37,194 bases of DNA from Clostridia bacterium. Lineage in GTDB: Bacteria; Bacillota_A; Clostridia; Christensenellales; Aristaeellaceae. Below, one piece after another: positions 16,123 to 23,113 of this stretch. Under the pieces are notes generated by a model. The model saw nothing but the letters and a program-made list of their open reading frames with translations. It did not search any database and was not told the origin of the DNA. The position numbers and the translations under genes are program-made. Location of the stretch: positions 1-37,194 of the forward strand of contig JAFQEB010000070.1 of assembly GCA_017399225.1 (NCBI GenBank), read 5' to 3'. Every line of letters starts with the position of its first letter. Positions within the stretch are counted from its first letter, which is position 1.

Positions 16123-16800
16123 ATGTTTACGATCCTTGTCGCGGAAGACGATCTTGCCCTGCAGCGCATGATCTGCGCATATCTGGGCATGAACGGCTAC
16201 CATACCATCCCGACCGCAAACGGCGAGGAGGCGCTTGACGCCATTGAACGGGTGATGCCCGATCTGGTCATCGCCGACGTCATGATGCCTGAAATGGACG
16301 GATGGGAGCTGACGCGCGAATTACGTGACGCCTATCGCCTTTTGCCCATCATGCTGGTCACGGCCCGCGACAGCATCGAAGATAAGCGCACCGGTTTCAC
16401 CGCCGGTGCGGACGACTACCTGACCAAGCCCGTCGACCTGGATGAGCTGCTGCTGCATGTGAACGCACTGCTGCGCCGCTCCCAGGCGATGACGAGCCAT
16501 CAGCTGACCATCGGTGAAACGACCCTGGACTATGACAGCCTGACCGTCAAACGCGGGGATATTCTGCTGACGCTGCCGAAAAAGGAATTCTTCCTGCTCT
16601 TCAAGCTCCTGAGCAGCCCCATGCAGATCTTCACCCGCCGGCAGCTGATGGACGAGATCTGGGGCATGGATGCAGAAAGCGACGAAAGAACGGTGGATGT
16701 GCATATCAAGCGCCTGCGGGAGAAGTGCGAGGTCTTCCCGGATTTCTCCATCGCAACCGTGCGCGGGCTTGGGTATAAGGCGGTCAAGAACAATGGATAA
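16123..16800 (+). CDS. OmpR/PhoB-family response regulator
   Basis: A 225-residue response regulator. The receiver domain holds the acidic pair EDD at 8-10, phospho-acceptor D52 in IADVMMPEMDG, T80 and K102 in YLTKPVD. The C-terminal winged-helix domain shows LPKKEFFLLFKLLSSP, FTRRQLMDEIWG and RTVDVHIKRLREK ending VRGLGYK. ATG 16123 has AAGGAG 10 bases upstream. The stop overlaps the kinase start. Its position right behind the efflux genes suggests it controls them, but no binding repeats are evident upstream of the adaptor gene. Confidence 0.94.
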   Translation: MFTILVAEDDLALQRMICAYLGMNGYHTIPTANGEEALDAIERVMPDLVIADVMMPEMDGWELTRELRDAYRLLPIMLVTARDSIEDKRTGFTAGADDYLTKPVDLDELLLHVNALLRRSQAMTSHQLTIGETTLDYDSLTVKRGDILLTLPKKEFFLLFKLLSSPMQIFTRRQLMDEIWGMDAESDERTVDVHIKRLREKCEVFPDFSIATVRGLGYKAVKNNG

Positions 16801-18145
16801 GCTGCACCTGACGCCGTATTCCTTCCGGGGACGGATGATGTCCGCGCTCTATATCTGTGCGATCATCGCCTGCGTGATCTCGCTTCTGTTCGCCTATTGC
16901 GTTACCTATCTGAATGTGCAAAGCGAGATCCGGCTCCAGCAGCAGGGCTTCGCAGTATCCCTGCTGGAAATGGAAAAGCGGACGGATCTTTCCCTTACCG
17001 ACATGCTTTACCTTGCGCAGCAGGGGGATATCTCCGCCGTTGAGGTCAGCGCCCGCGACGGGAGCATCCCGCCGGAAATACAGGCCATCCTCAGCGAGCG
17101 AACGGTTTACACCCACACTGTTGACCTTGCGCACATGCCCGTCACCTATGTACAGCTCTCCGACAGTCTGGTCAGGATCGAAGCTGCAAAAGACGTTAAT
17201 CTCTACTTTGTTTCATTTTTTCGCGTCATCACCTCCGCGCTCTCCTATCTGGCGATCGTGGTGCTGCTGATCACCCTTGTGTCCTTCCGCATCTCAAAGC
17301 CCGTACAGGTACTGACTGTGGCCAACTCCCGCGTGCGGGAAGGCGACTTCGACGTGCGGCTGCCGGAGGATGTTCCGGGCGAAATGGGCGAGCTGATGCG
17401 TTCATTCAACGATATGACCTCCTCCCTCAGCAAAACGGCATATCTGCAAAAGGATTTCATCAGCAGCATTTCCCATGAGTTCAAAACGCCCATCGCCTCC
17501 ATCCGGGGCTTTGCCAAGCTCCTGCAGATGCCCGGCATCTCGGATGAACAGCGGGCAGAGTACATCAGCCTCATCGCCCAGGAGAGCGACCGCCTTTCCC
17601 GGCTTTCGGAAACACTTTTACGCCTGACCGCCCTTGAGCAGCAGACCGCACCGGCAAGCCTGAGCGAGTTCTCCCTGACGGAGCAGCTTCGCCAGGTCAT
17701 CCTGCGGCTTGAGCCTGCCTGGAGCAGCCGCGACATCGGATGGCAGCTTGATCTGGAGGAGGAAGTGACCATCGTATCCGACGAAGCGCTGCTGAGCCAT
17801 GTATGGATCAACCTGATCCAGAACGCGCTGAAATTCTCCCCGGACGGCTCCGAGATCGCCATCAGCGCCGCATGCAAGGAAAATGCCGTTGTCGAGATCA
17901 CCGATCACGGCTGTGGCATGGATGAGGAAACTCTCCAACGGATCTTCGACCGCTTCTATCAGGCCGATAAGAGCCGTAAGCAGGAGGGCGTCGGCCTGGG
18001 CCTGTGCCTGGTCAAGCGCATCCTGGACATGCTCGGCGGCCAGATCGAGGTCACATCAAAGCCTGGCGAGGGCAGCACCTTCCGGGTGACGCTCCCTGTC
18101 AGGCCGCAGCGACATGCACATACGGAGGAGCAACTCAATGCATGA
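16793..18145 (+). CDS. Sensor histidine kinase
   Basis: A 450-residue HisKA-type membrane kinase. Two transmembrane helices (about 17-40 and 143-165) bracket a roughly 100-residue extracytoplasmic sensor with no recognised fold. A HAMP domain follows (about 166-218), then the dimerisation domain with phospho-acceptor H228 in SSISHEFKTPIASIRGF, and the catalytic domain: N-box HVWINLIQNALKFS, G1 ITDHGCGMD, F-box FDRFYQADKSR and G2 GVGLGLCLVKRI. ATG 16793 overlaps the regulator stop. Its own stop lies inside the start of the alarmone synthetase gene. Confidence 0.94.
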   Translation: MDKLHLTPYSFRGRMMSALYICAIIACVISLLFAYCVTYLNVQSEIRLQQQGFAVSLLEMEKRTDLSLTDMLYLAQQGDISAVEVSARDGSIPPEIQAILSERTVYTHTVDLAHMPVTYVQLSDSLVRIEAAKDVNLYFVSFFRVITSALSYLAIVVLLITLVSFRISKPVQVLTVANSRVREGDFDVRLPEDVPGEMGELMRSFNDMTSSLSKTAYLQKDFISSISHEFKTPIASIRGFAKLLQMPGISDEQRAEYISLIAQESDRLSRLSETLLRLTALEQQTAPASLSEFSLTEQLRQVILRLEPAWSSRDIGWQLDLEEEVTIVSDEALLSHVWINLIQNALKFSPDGSEIAISAACKENAVVEITDHGCGMDEETLQRIFDRFYQADKSRKQEGVGLGLCLVKRILDMLGGQIEVTSKPGEGSTFRVTLPVRPQRHAHTEEQLNA

Positions 18146-18809
18146 GGATGAAAACAAAATGCAGCAGATGTCTGCTGAGTTCCAGAAGATGGTGGACGAC
18201 TTTTTCCGGATCCAGTGCAGGTATTCCGCAGCCATGCGGGAGATCCAGACAAAGCTGGAGATCCTTGATGACGAATTCCAGCTTCGGCACCGGCGCAACC
18301 CCATCCATCACATGCAGTGCCGGATGAAAACCATTCAATCCATGATGGAAAAACTCAGGCGCAAGCATCATGCCGTCAGCATGGAAAGCGCCGTAGAAAA
18401 CCTGCGTGACATTGCAGGGATCCGCGTCATCTGCAGCTATCTGCAGGATGTTTACACGGTGGCCGAGCTGCTGACCAGTCAGGACGACGTGAAGCTGCTG
18501 GAAATGCGGGATTACGTCAAATTCCCCAAGGCGAACGGCTACCGCAGCCTTCATCTGATCGTAGAGATTCCCGTTTTCCTGCAGGAGGGACGCGTCAATG
18601 TCCCGGTGGAGGTGCAGCTGCGTACCATCGCCATGGACTTCTGGGCCTCGCTTGAACACGCAATGCGCTACAAGGCCGAGGGCGAAGTGCCCGAGGATAT
18701 CTCCCTTGAACTTCAGGAAGTCGGCGCAGATATCGCGCTGCTGGACAAACGGATGCAATCCCTGCATGACCGGATCAGCGCTGACGAAGCCAAAGACAAG
18801 CCGACATGA
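18138..18809 (+). CDS. Small alarmone synthetase, RelQ/YjbM-like GTP pyrophosphokinase
   Basis: A 223-residue single-domain RelA/SpoT synthetase, with no hydrolase, TGS or ACT domain. It would make (p)ppGpp from ATP and GDP/GTP. The signature blocks are present: RKHHAVSMESAVENLRDIAG, GIRVIC, YVKFPKANGYRSLHL (about 126-140, with the substrate-binding YRS) and VEVQLRTIAMDFWASLEHAMRYK. The size matches RelQ/RelP proteins (about 210 residues). ATG 18138 has GGAGG 9 bases upstream and overlaps the kinase stop by 8 bases, so it is translated with the two-component system. That coupling hints that membrane-sensed stress may also set alarmone levels. Confidence 0.9.
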   Translation: MHEDENKMQQMSAEFQKMVDDFFRIQCRYSAAMREIQTKLEILDDEFQLRHRRNPIHHMQCRMKTIQSMMEKLRRKHHAVSMESAVENLRDIAGIRVICSYLQDVYTVAELLTSQDDVKLLEMRDYVKFPKANGYRSLHLIVEIPVFLQEGRVNVPVEVQLRTIAMDFWASLEHAMRYKAEGEVPEDISLELQEVGADIALLDKRMQSLHDRISADEAKDKPT

Positions 18810-18873
18810 ATATCAGCCCGGCATTCTGCCATACTATCCATTGTTCCAAAACATTTGATAGGAGTATGGTCGT

Positions 18874-19308
18874 ATGCTGGGCTTTATTTGTGCGCTTGTA
18901 GCCGGTGCTGCGATGAGCGTTCAGGGAGTCATGAACACCCGCCTTGGCGAGAAGATCGGCGTGCTGGAAACCAATGCCTTTGTGCAGCTCGTCGGCTTCG
19001 TACTGGCGCTTGTAATCGCGCTTATCTTCGGCAAGGGAAATATCGGGCTTCTGCCGCAGTCGCCGTGGTATTCCTGGCTCGGCGGTGTGATCGCCCCTGT
19101 GATCACGGTAACGGTGATGCTTTCCATCAAGGGACTCTCCCCTACCGTCGCCATTTCAACCATCCTTTTGGCACAGCTGACCGTCGCCGCGCTGATCGAC
19201 GCCTTTGGCTGGCTTGGTGCGGAAAAAGCGCCCTTCACCTGGCACAAGTACGTTGGCGTTGGGCTGATGGTTGGCGGCGTACTACTGATGAAGCTGAAAA
19301 CAAATTGA
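18874..19308 (+). CDS. DMT-family small transporter (YdcZ/DUF606)
   Basis: A 144-residue hydrophobic protein of the DUF606/YdcZ branch of the drug/metabolite transporter superfamily. Four to five transmembrane helices fill the chain (MLGFICALVAGAAMSVQGV, then NAFVQLVGFVLALVIALIFG and so on). The AGAAMSVQGVMNTRLGE start and the GVIAPVITVTVML and LLAQLTVAALIDAFG segments are family-like. Such half-size proteins usually pair as dimers. Substrate unknown. ATG 18874 has GGAG about 10 bases upstream; an earlier ATG is out of frame. A terminator follows. Confidence 0.82.
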   Translation: MLGFICALVAGAAMSVQGVMNTRLGEKIGVLETNAFVQLVGFVLALVIALIFGKGNIGLLPQSPWYSWLGGVIAPVITVTVMLSIKGLSPTVAISTILLAQLTVAALIDAFGWLGAEKAPFTWHKYVGVGLMVGGVLLMKLKTN

Positions 19309-19326
19309 TACTCCTTCCGATATTCT

Positions 19327-19357
19327 GCGCCGTTTTCTGACGGCGTCTTTTTCTTTT
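19327..19357 (+). terminator. Intrinsic terminator after the YdcZ-type gene
   Basis: Seven-pair stem GCGCCGT (19327-19333) with ACGGCGT (19340-19346), 6-base loop, then CTTTTTCTTTT. Confidence 0.85.
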
Positions 19358-19367
19358 GGCGTCAGCT

Positions 19368-19440
19368 TGTCGAACGATTCCGGACATTCGGCAAAGAGCG
19401 CCCTTTTTCATCGCAGGAGGATATGTATGTGTCATCGAAT
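19368..19440 (+). promoter_or_regulatory. Spo0A boxes and sigma-H-like promoter of the spoIIA operon
   Basis: Two perfect matches to the Spo0A box TGNCGAA lie head to head: TGTCGAA on the plus strand (19368-19374) and TGCCGAA on the minus strand (19393-19387). Downstream come a sigma-H-type -35 (GGAGGATAT, 19416-19424) and -10 (ATCGAAT, 19434-19440). The elements match RNAGGAWWW and RNNGAAT, but the gap of 9 bases is about two short of the usual 11-12. In Bacillus, spoIIA is transcribed by sigma-H polymerase with Spo0A~P, so the layout fits. The promoter is inferred. Confidence 0.5.
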
Positions 19441-19475
19441 GTGAGCAGAGCAATTTCGATCAGGAGGTTTACACC

Positions 19476-19805
19476 ATGCTACAATCCATCCGTGACGGGG
19501 AGCGGCTGATCGTCCGGCTTGCCGGTGAGCTGGATCATTACTGCGCCCAGTCCGTTCGCCGTGAACTGGATGCGCTGATCTCCGACAAACGCATCCGGTC
19601 GCTCATTCTGGACTTTTCTTCACTTCAGTTCATGGATTCATCCGGGATCGGGGTGATCCTTGGCCGCTATCGCCAGATGCGTGACCGCGGCGGCCAGGTG
19701 GGCGTTATCCATATGAACCGGCATATTTCAAGGATCTTCCACATGTCCGGCATGGATCGGGTTATCCGCCAATACGACCAGACGCAGGAGGCAGCAAAGG
19801 CATGA
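19476..19805 (+). CDS. spoIIAA: Anti-sigma-F factor antagonist SpoIIAA
   Basis: A 109-residue STAS-domain protein. Unphosphorylated SpoIIAA displaces SpoIIAB from sigma-F in the forespore; SpoIIAB in turn phosphorylates it on a serine. The site is in LQFMDSSGIGVILGRY (Ser55/Ser56), an exact family motif. The chain also has RLAGELDHYCAQSVRRELD and a conserved MSGMDRVI end. ATG 19476 has AGGAGG 8 bases upstream. The stop overlaps the spoIIAB start as ATGA. Confidence 0.95.
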   Translation: MLQSIRDGERLIVRLAGELDHYCAQSVRRELDALISDKRIRSLILDFSSLQFMDSSGIGVILGRYRQMRDRGGQVGVIHMNRHISRIFHMSGMDRVIRQYDQTQEAAKA

Positions 19806-20239
19806 TGCAGCAGAACAAAATGGAGACCAGCTTTCTCTCCCTCCCCGAAAACGAGAGCTTTGCGCGCGTGGTGATCGCCGCCTTCGCCGTACAGTTGTCC
19901 CCCACCGTCAGCGAGATCGCAGATATCAAGACCGCCGTGTCTGAAGCCGTGACCAATGCCATCGTGCATGGCTATGAGGGCACACGGGGCATGGTAACGC
20001 TCCGTGCAGCGATCGACGACAGGACGCTGACCGTGGAGGTTTCCGACTGCGGACGGGGCATCCGCAATATCGAGCAGGCGATGGAGCCCTTCTTCACCAC
20101 CCATCCGGAGCAGGAACGGAGCGGCATGGGCTTCGCTGTCATGCAGACCTTTATGGACGACCTGTACGTTGATTCCTCCCCCGGCGAAGGGACGAGCATC
20201 CGTATGCGCAAGCGCATCCGCTCAGGCGGCGCTGCATGA
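19802..20239 (+). CDS. spoIIAB: Anti-sigma-F factor SpoIIAB (serine kinase)
   Basis: A 145-residue GHKL-fold kinase/anti-sigma factor that holds sigma-F inactive and phosphorylates SpoIIAA. The ATP-binding boxes are intact: N-box SEAVTNAIVHGYEG (about 47-60), G1 VSDCGRGI (about 80-87) and G2 ERSGMGFAVMQTFMD (about 105-119). Residues 1-15 begin MMQQNKMETSFLSLPENESFAR, close to the usual MKNEM-L-F-A-PENE pattern. AGGAGG is about 9 bases upstream of the start, which overlaps spoIIAA; the stop overlaps the sigF start. Confidence 0.95.
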   Translation: MMQQNKMETSFLSLPENESFARVVIAAFAVQLSPTVSEIADIKTAVSEAVTNAIVHGYEGTRGMVTLRAAIDDRTLTVEVSDCGRGIRNIEQAMEPFFTTHPEQERSGMGFAVMQTFMDDLYVDSSPGEGTSIRMRKRIRSGGAA

Positions 20240-20916
20240 CACGGCACCTTGCGGAAGAAGGTCGCATCGATATGCAGAACATCGCTGAGCAGAATCTCCC
20301 TCTTGTGGGGCTCATGGTGCGGCGCTTTGCGCATCATAACGCTGATCCGGAGGAGCTCTATCAGCAGGGGTGCATCGGCCTGATGAAGGCGATCGCCCGG
20401 TATGACCCCGCCTACGGCACAGCCTTCTCCACCTATGCTGCCGCCATAATCCTGGGCGAAATGCGAATGCTGTGCCGATCAAGCCCAGCGGTACACATCC
20501 CCCGCCGGGAACGCGAACAGCGCCTGCGCATACGCAAAACACAGGAGGAGCTCACGCGGCGGCTGGGGCGCGAGCCCAACGTGCAGGAGCTGGCCGAAAC
20601 GCTGCACATGGATGCAGAGGAGATGGTATTCATGCTGGAGGATATCACCGTAGCCTCGGCAGACGCCGCCTCCGACAGCGGTACGTCCCTGCTTGACAGC
20701 ATCGCAGACGAGGATAACTGGCAGCAGCGCCTGGAGCTTCGTGACCTCATCAGCCGACTTCCTGCGCCGGACAGGCGGCTGATGCTCCTTCGTCATGTAC
20801 ATTGCCTCTCCCAGGCGGAGACGGCGAAGCTGCTCGGGTTGACGCAGGTGCAGGTCAGCCGCCGGGAACGCGAGCTGAAATGCCGCCTGAAACAGGACTG
20901 GTATGAAGAAACCTAA
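20236..20916 (+). CDS. sigF: Sporulation sigma factor SigF
   Basis: A 226-residue sigma-70 family factor, the first forespore-specific sigma. Region 2 reads DPEELYQQGCIGLMKAIARYDPAYGTAFSTYAA-type (about residues 36-68), region 3 RRLGREPNVQELAETL (about 109-124), and region 4 LPAPDRRLMLLRHVHCLSQAETAKLLGLTQVQVSRRERE (about 172-210). The operon position after spoIIAA and spoIIAB fixes the identity. ATG 20236 overlaps the spoIIAB stop (ATGA). An internal ATG at 20272 preceded by GAAGG is a possible alternative, as the first 12 residues are not conserved. Confidence 0.95.
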   Translation: MTRHLAEEGRIDMQNIAEQNLPLVGLMVRRFAHHNADPEELYQQGCIGLMKAIARYDPAYGTAFSTYAAAIILGEMRMLCRSSPAVHIPRREREQRLRIRKTQEELTRRLGREPNVQELAETLHMDAEEMVFMLEDITVASADAASDSGTSLLDSIADEDNWQQRLELRDLISRLPAPDRRLMLLRHVHCLSQAETAKLLGLTQVQVSRRERELKCRLKQDWYEET

Positions 20917-20918
20917 AA

Positions 20919-20950
20919 CGGCCTCCCCCATCTGCTTCCGGGGGAGGCCG
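20919..20950. terminator. Hairpin terminator between sigF and the GH26 gene
   Basis: A perfect 11-pair stem, CGGCCTCCCCC (20919-20929) with GGGGGAGGCCG (20940-20950), 10-base loop. The minus strand runs on into TTTTAGGTTT, a good tail for the GH26 gene; the plus strand continues CGTGTATTCT, a poor tail for sigF. Confidence 0.8.
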
Positions 20951-20971
20951 CGTGTATTCTGAGTGATTGCC

Positions 20972-21937
20972 TTAATAGAGCTCCGGCAGGCGATCCTTTG
21001 TGATCGCCCAGGGATGGTTATACATTTCCCGCAGCACTTCGTTGGTCGTATAATCCTCGGTCATGCAGAAATCGCCACACCAGGTCATGTAGCTGACCCA
21101 TTCGGCTTTCTCCTGCGCCAGCGCCGAAGCAGAGGGGATCGTACCTGTTTCGCCGATCAAGGCGATCTTCGCCGCAGGGGTGATCGTCTTCAGGCCCGTC
21201 AACGCAGTCATACGCGCCGTGTGATCGTGGGCCGGAGGATACATATCCCGGGAAATGATGTCGACCACATCGTCCCCCGGATAGCAGGCAGGAATGGGGG
21301 AATTCCACACCCAGATAAGATTATCCAGATGGTGCAGATTGCTATATCGGTCATACATCAGGCGGAAGAGCGCCTTCACGGTATCCGCTCCCTTGACGCC
21401 CCACCAGAACCAGTCGCCGTCGCCCTCGTGGAAGGGCCGCCACAGGATCGGGATGCCTGCCTCGCAGAAGGGGCGAAGCAGGCCGGCCATCATGTCCATA
21501 TCGGAAAGCAGCGCCCTGTTTTCCGCAGTGCCCACCTGAAGCGCCTTGACCGCATCAAAATCGGTATTCGCAGAAAAGAAGGACTTGCTCCGGCCGCACA
21601 AGGGGGAAAACCAGTGCCAGGTAAAGGTGAGTACGCCTTTTTGTGCCGCCCACTCCCAGGCCTGGCGCAGCGTCCCGTAATTCTCCTCGACCTCCGTCAT
21701 GCACTCGTCATCCGTGTCCCTGTAATTGATATTGGGCGAATAGGACAGCAGTTCAAAGCCGAGCAGCGCAGGCTTTTTGCCTGTAACGGCTTCGATGTGA
21801 TGCAGCTCCTCCATTCCCCGTGTTTTGGTATGCTGCCCCGTCAGGATGCCGCTGCCGGAAAGCTGTCCGAGGTATTCCAGCACCCGATGGACACAGGGCA
21901 GGGCGTTGGGATTGCAGGGCTTCGTGATCACTTCCAT
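20972..21937 (-). CDS. GH26 family glycoside hydrolase (beta-mannanase-like), cytoplasmic
   Basis: A 321-residue (beta/alpha)8 glycosidase of family GH26, mostly beta-1,4-mannanases. Acid/base E171 lies in ILWRPFHEGDGDWFWWG and nucleophile E263 in IALIGETGTIPSA; both are in family context. ILTGQHTKTRGMEEL near residue 31 and TFTWHWFSPL at 104-113 line the barrel. There is no signal peptide, transmembrane segment or carbohydrate-binding module, so it should act inside the cell on imported oligosaccharides. ATG 21937 has GGAGAG 8 bases upstream; an outer ATG at 21982 lies close to the ferredoxin stop and lacks a site. It follows deoD and the ferredoxin gene by 57 bases and may be read from their promoter; no sugar transporter is nearby. 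Confidence 0.85.
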   Translation of the reverse strand: MEVITKPCNPNALPCVHRVLEYLGQLSGSGILTGQHTKTRGMEELHHIEAVTGKKPALLGFELLSYSPNINYRDTDDECMTEVEENYGTLRQAWEWAAQKGVLTFTWHWFSPLCGRSKSFFSANTDFDAVKALQVGTAENRALLSDMDMMAGLLRPFCEAGIPILWRPFHEGDGDWFWWGVKGADTVKALFRLMYDRYSNLHHLDNLIWVWNSPIPACYPGDDVVDIISRDMYPPAHDHTARMTALTGLKTITPAAKIALIGETGTIPSASALAQEKAEWVSYMTWCGDFCMTEDYTTNEVLREMYNHPWAITKDRLPELY

Positions 21938-21994
21938 GGTAGTTTCTCTCCATTCATTTGAACTCAAAAGATTGCTTGACAAGGGTGCAAGCGC

Positions 21995-22252
21995 TCATTC
22001 CTTGAGCAGCGGAATCACCTCGCCTGCAATCAACGCAGGCACGTCATCAGGCGCTACATGAAAGAACTTCTGCCCATTGATGCGGACGCAGGGGCCTTCA
22101 GCGCAGGAACCCATGCAACCGGGGGAAATCAGTTCCACCGATTCAATCACTCCCGCATCCGTCAGATGCTTTTCAAATATACGCTCCAGGTATCTTCCTC
22201 CGCCGCCGGAGGCACACATGATCCCGTTGCAGCACTGGATCCGAACCTTCAT
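21995..22252 (-). CDS. Thioredoxin-like [2Fe-2S] ferredoxin domain protein
   Basis: An 85-residue stand-alone [2Fe-2S] ferredoxin of the thioredoxin-like fold also found in NuoE/HydC-type subunits. Likely cluster ligands are C8 and C13 (QCCNGIMC) and C46 and C50 (SPGCMGSCAEGPC); extra cysteines lie at 7 and 55. The partner is unknown. ATG 22252 has GGAGG 7 bases upstream, and this region overlaps the deoD stop (22266-22268), so it is co-translated with deoD. A longer frame starting at 22273 lies inside deoD and is rejected. Confidence 0.82.
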   Translation of the reverse strand: MKVRIQCCNGIMCASGGGGRYLERIFEKHLTDAGVIESVELISPGCMGSCAEGPCVRINGQKFFHVAPDDVPALIAGEVIPLLKE

Positions 22253-22265
22253 GACGATCCTCCCA

Positions 22266-22967
22266 TCAGGCAATTTCCAGCGCGATCTCCATCATCTGGG
22301 TGAAGGAATTCTGGCGCTCTTCGGCGCTCAGCCCCTCACCCGTAAAGGGATTGTCAGAGATCGTGCAGATCGACAGGGCATTCTTCCCGGCGCGGGCAGC
22401 GTTGAGGTAGAGCGCCGCAGCCTCCATCTCCACCGCCAGCACGCCAAGGCCCTGCAGTATTTTCCCGCTCGGGCGCTCGTCATAGAACACATCAGAAGAA
22501 TACAGTGCACCGGGGACGATATGCGCGCCGAGACGCTCGCCTGCCTCCATAGCGGCCTTCAGCAGCTCCCAGGAACAGCAGGGCGCCAGATGCCCCTGGA
22601 AGCCATACTGTTCCCCGAAGGAGGAATTCGTATACGCGCTCATTCCGGCCACGATATCCCGCACCTGCAGCTTTTCACTGAGCATACCGGCGCTGCCGAC
22701 ACGGATGATGTTCTCCACGCCGTAGAAGTTGAACAGCTCGTAGGAGTAGATCCCGATAGAAGGCATACCCATGCCGCTGGCCATCACGGACACGCGCTTG
22801 CCCTTGTAATAGCCGGTATGCCCCTGCACACCGCGGGTGTTGTTGACAAGGACAGCGTCCTCCAGATAATGATCTGCGATATACTTGGCACGAAGGGGAT
22901 CGCCGGGCATGAGGACTGTGCGGGCAAAATCGCCCTCTTTTGCTGTGATATGCGGAGTCGGAATCAT
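22266..22967 (-). CDS. deoD: Purine-nucleoside phosphorylase (DeoD type)
   Basis: A 233-residue hexameric-type PNP, which splits purine (deoxy)ribonucleosides with phosphate to base and sugar-1-phosphate. Marks are the phosphate-binding LMPGDPLRAKYIA (about 19-31), MGMPSIGIYSYELF (66-79), IRVGSAG (88-94), the nucleoside-binding VEMEAAALY (about 179-187) and ISDNPFTGE with catalytic Asp near 206. This size and VEMEA motif separate it from the trimeric PNP. ATG 22967 has AAAGGAG 8-9 bases upstream. Confidence 0.96.
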   Translation of the reverse strand: MIPTPHITAKEGDFARTVLMPGDPLRAKYIADHYLEDAVLVNNTRGVQGHTGYYKGKRVSVMASGMGMPSIGIYSYELFNFYGVENIIRVGSAGMLSEKLQVRDIVAGMSAYTNSSFGEQYGFQGHLAPCCSWELLKAAMEAGERLGAHIVPGALYSSDVFYDERPSGKILQGLGVLAVEMEAAALYLNAARAGKNALSICTISDNPFTGEGLSAEERQNSFTQMMEIALEIA

Positions 22968-23004
22968 GAACTTATCTCCTTTCTCAAAGGGATTGCGTGT
23001 CCCT

Positions 23005-23033
23005 ATTGTAGCATGTTTCCATCCTTTTGTCTA
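23005..23033 (-). promoter_or_regulatory. Putative sigma-A promoter of deoD-ferredoxin(-GH26)
   Basis: On the minus strand TAGACA (23033-23028), 17-base spacer, TACAAT (23010-23005), 38 bases before the deoD start. Confidence 0.68.
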
Positions 23034-23054
23034 CGACGTTCTTTACGGCTGCTT

Positions 23055-23083
23055 GACTTTCCTGCAGGGTTCCTCTACAATAT
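23055..23083 (+). promoter_or_regulatory. Putative sigma-A promoter of the YgiQ-type gene
   Basis: TTGACT (23055-23060), 17-base spacer, TACAAT (23078-23083), giving a short leader before ATG 23114. It is divergent from the deoD promoter and does not overlap it. Confidence 0.75.
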
Positions 23084-23113
23084 CCATAGCCCCTTTTGAA
23101 AGAAGGTTTCCTG

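Noticed and set aside
19423..19475. Short frames beginning at ATG codons 19423 and 19427 after AGGAGG as a spoIIA leader peptide
   Set aside because: One stops after five codons, and the other runs out of frame into spoIIAA; neither is followed by hairpins. The AGGAGG here fits better as part of a sigma-H -35.
21986..21999. TGCAAGCGCTCATT near the GH26 gene as a catabolite-response or LacI-type operator
   Set aside because: Only the first half matches the consensus, and it overlaps the ferredoxin stop codon; too weak to list.
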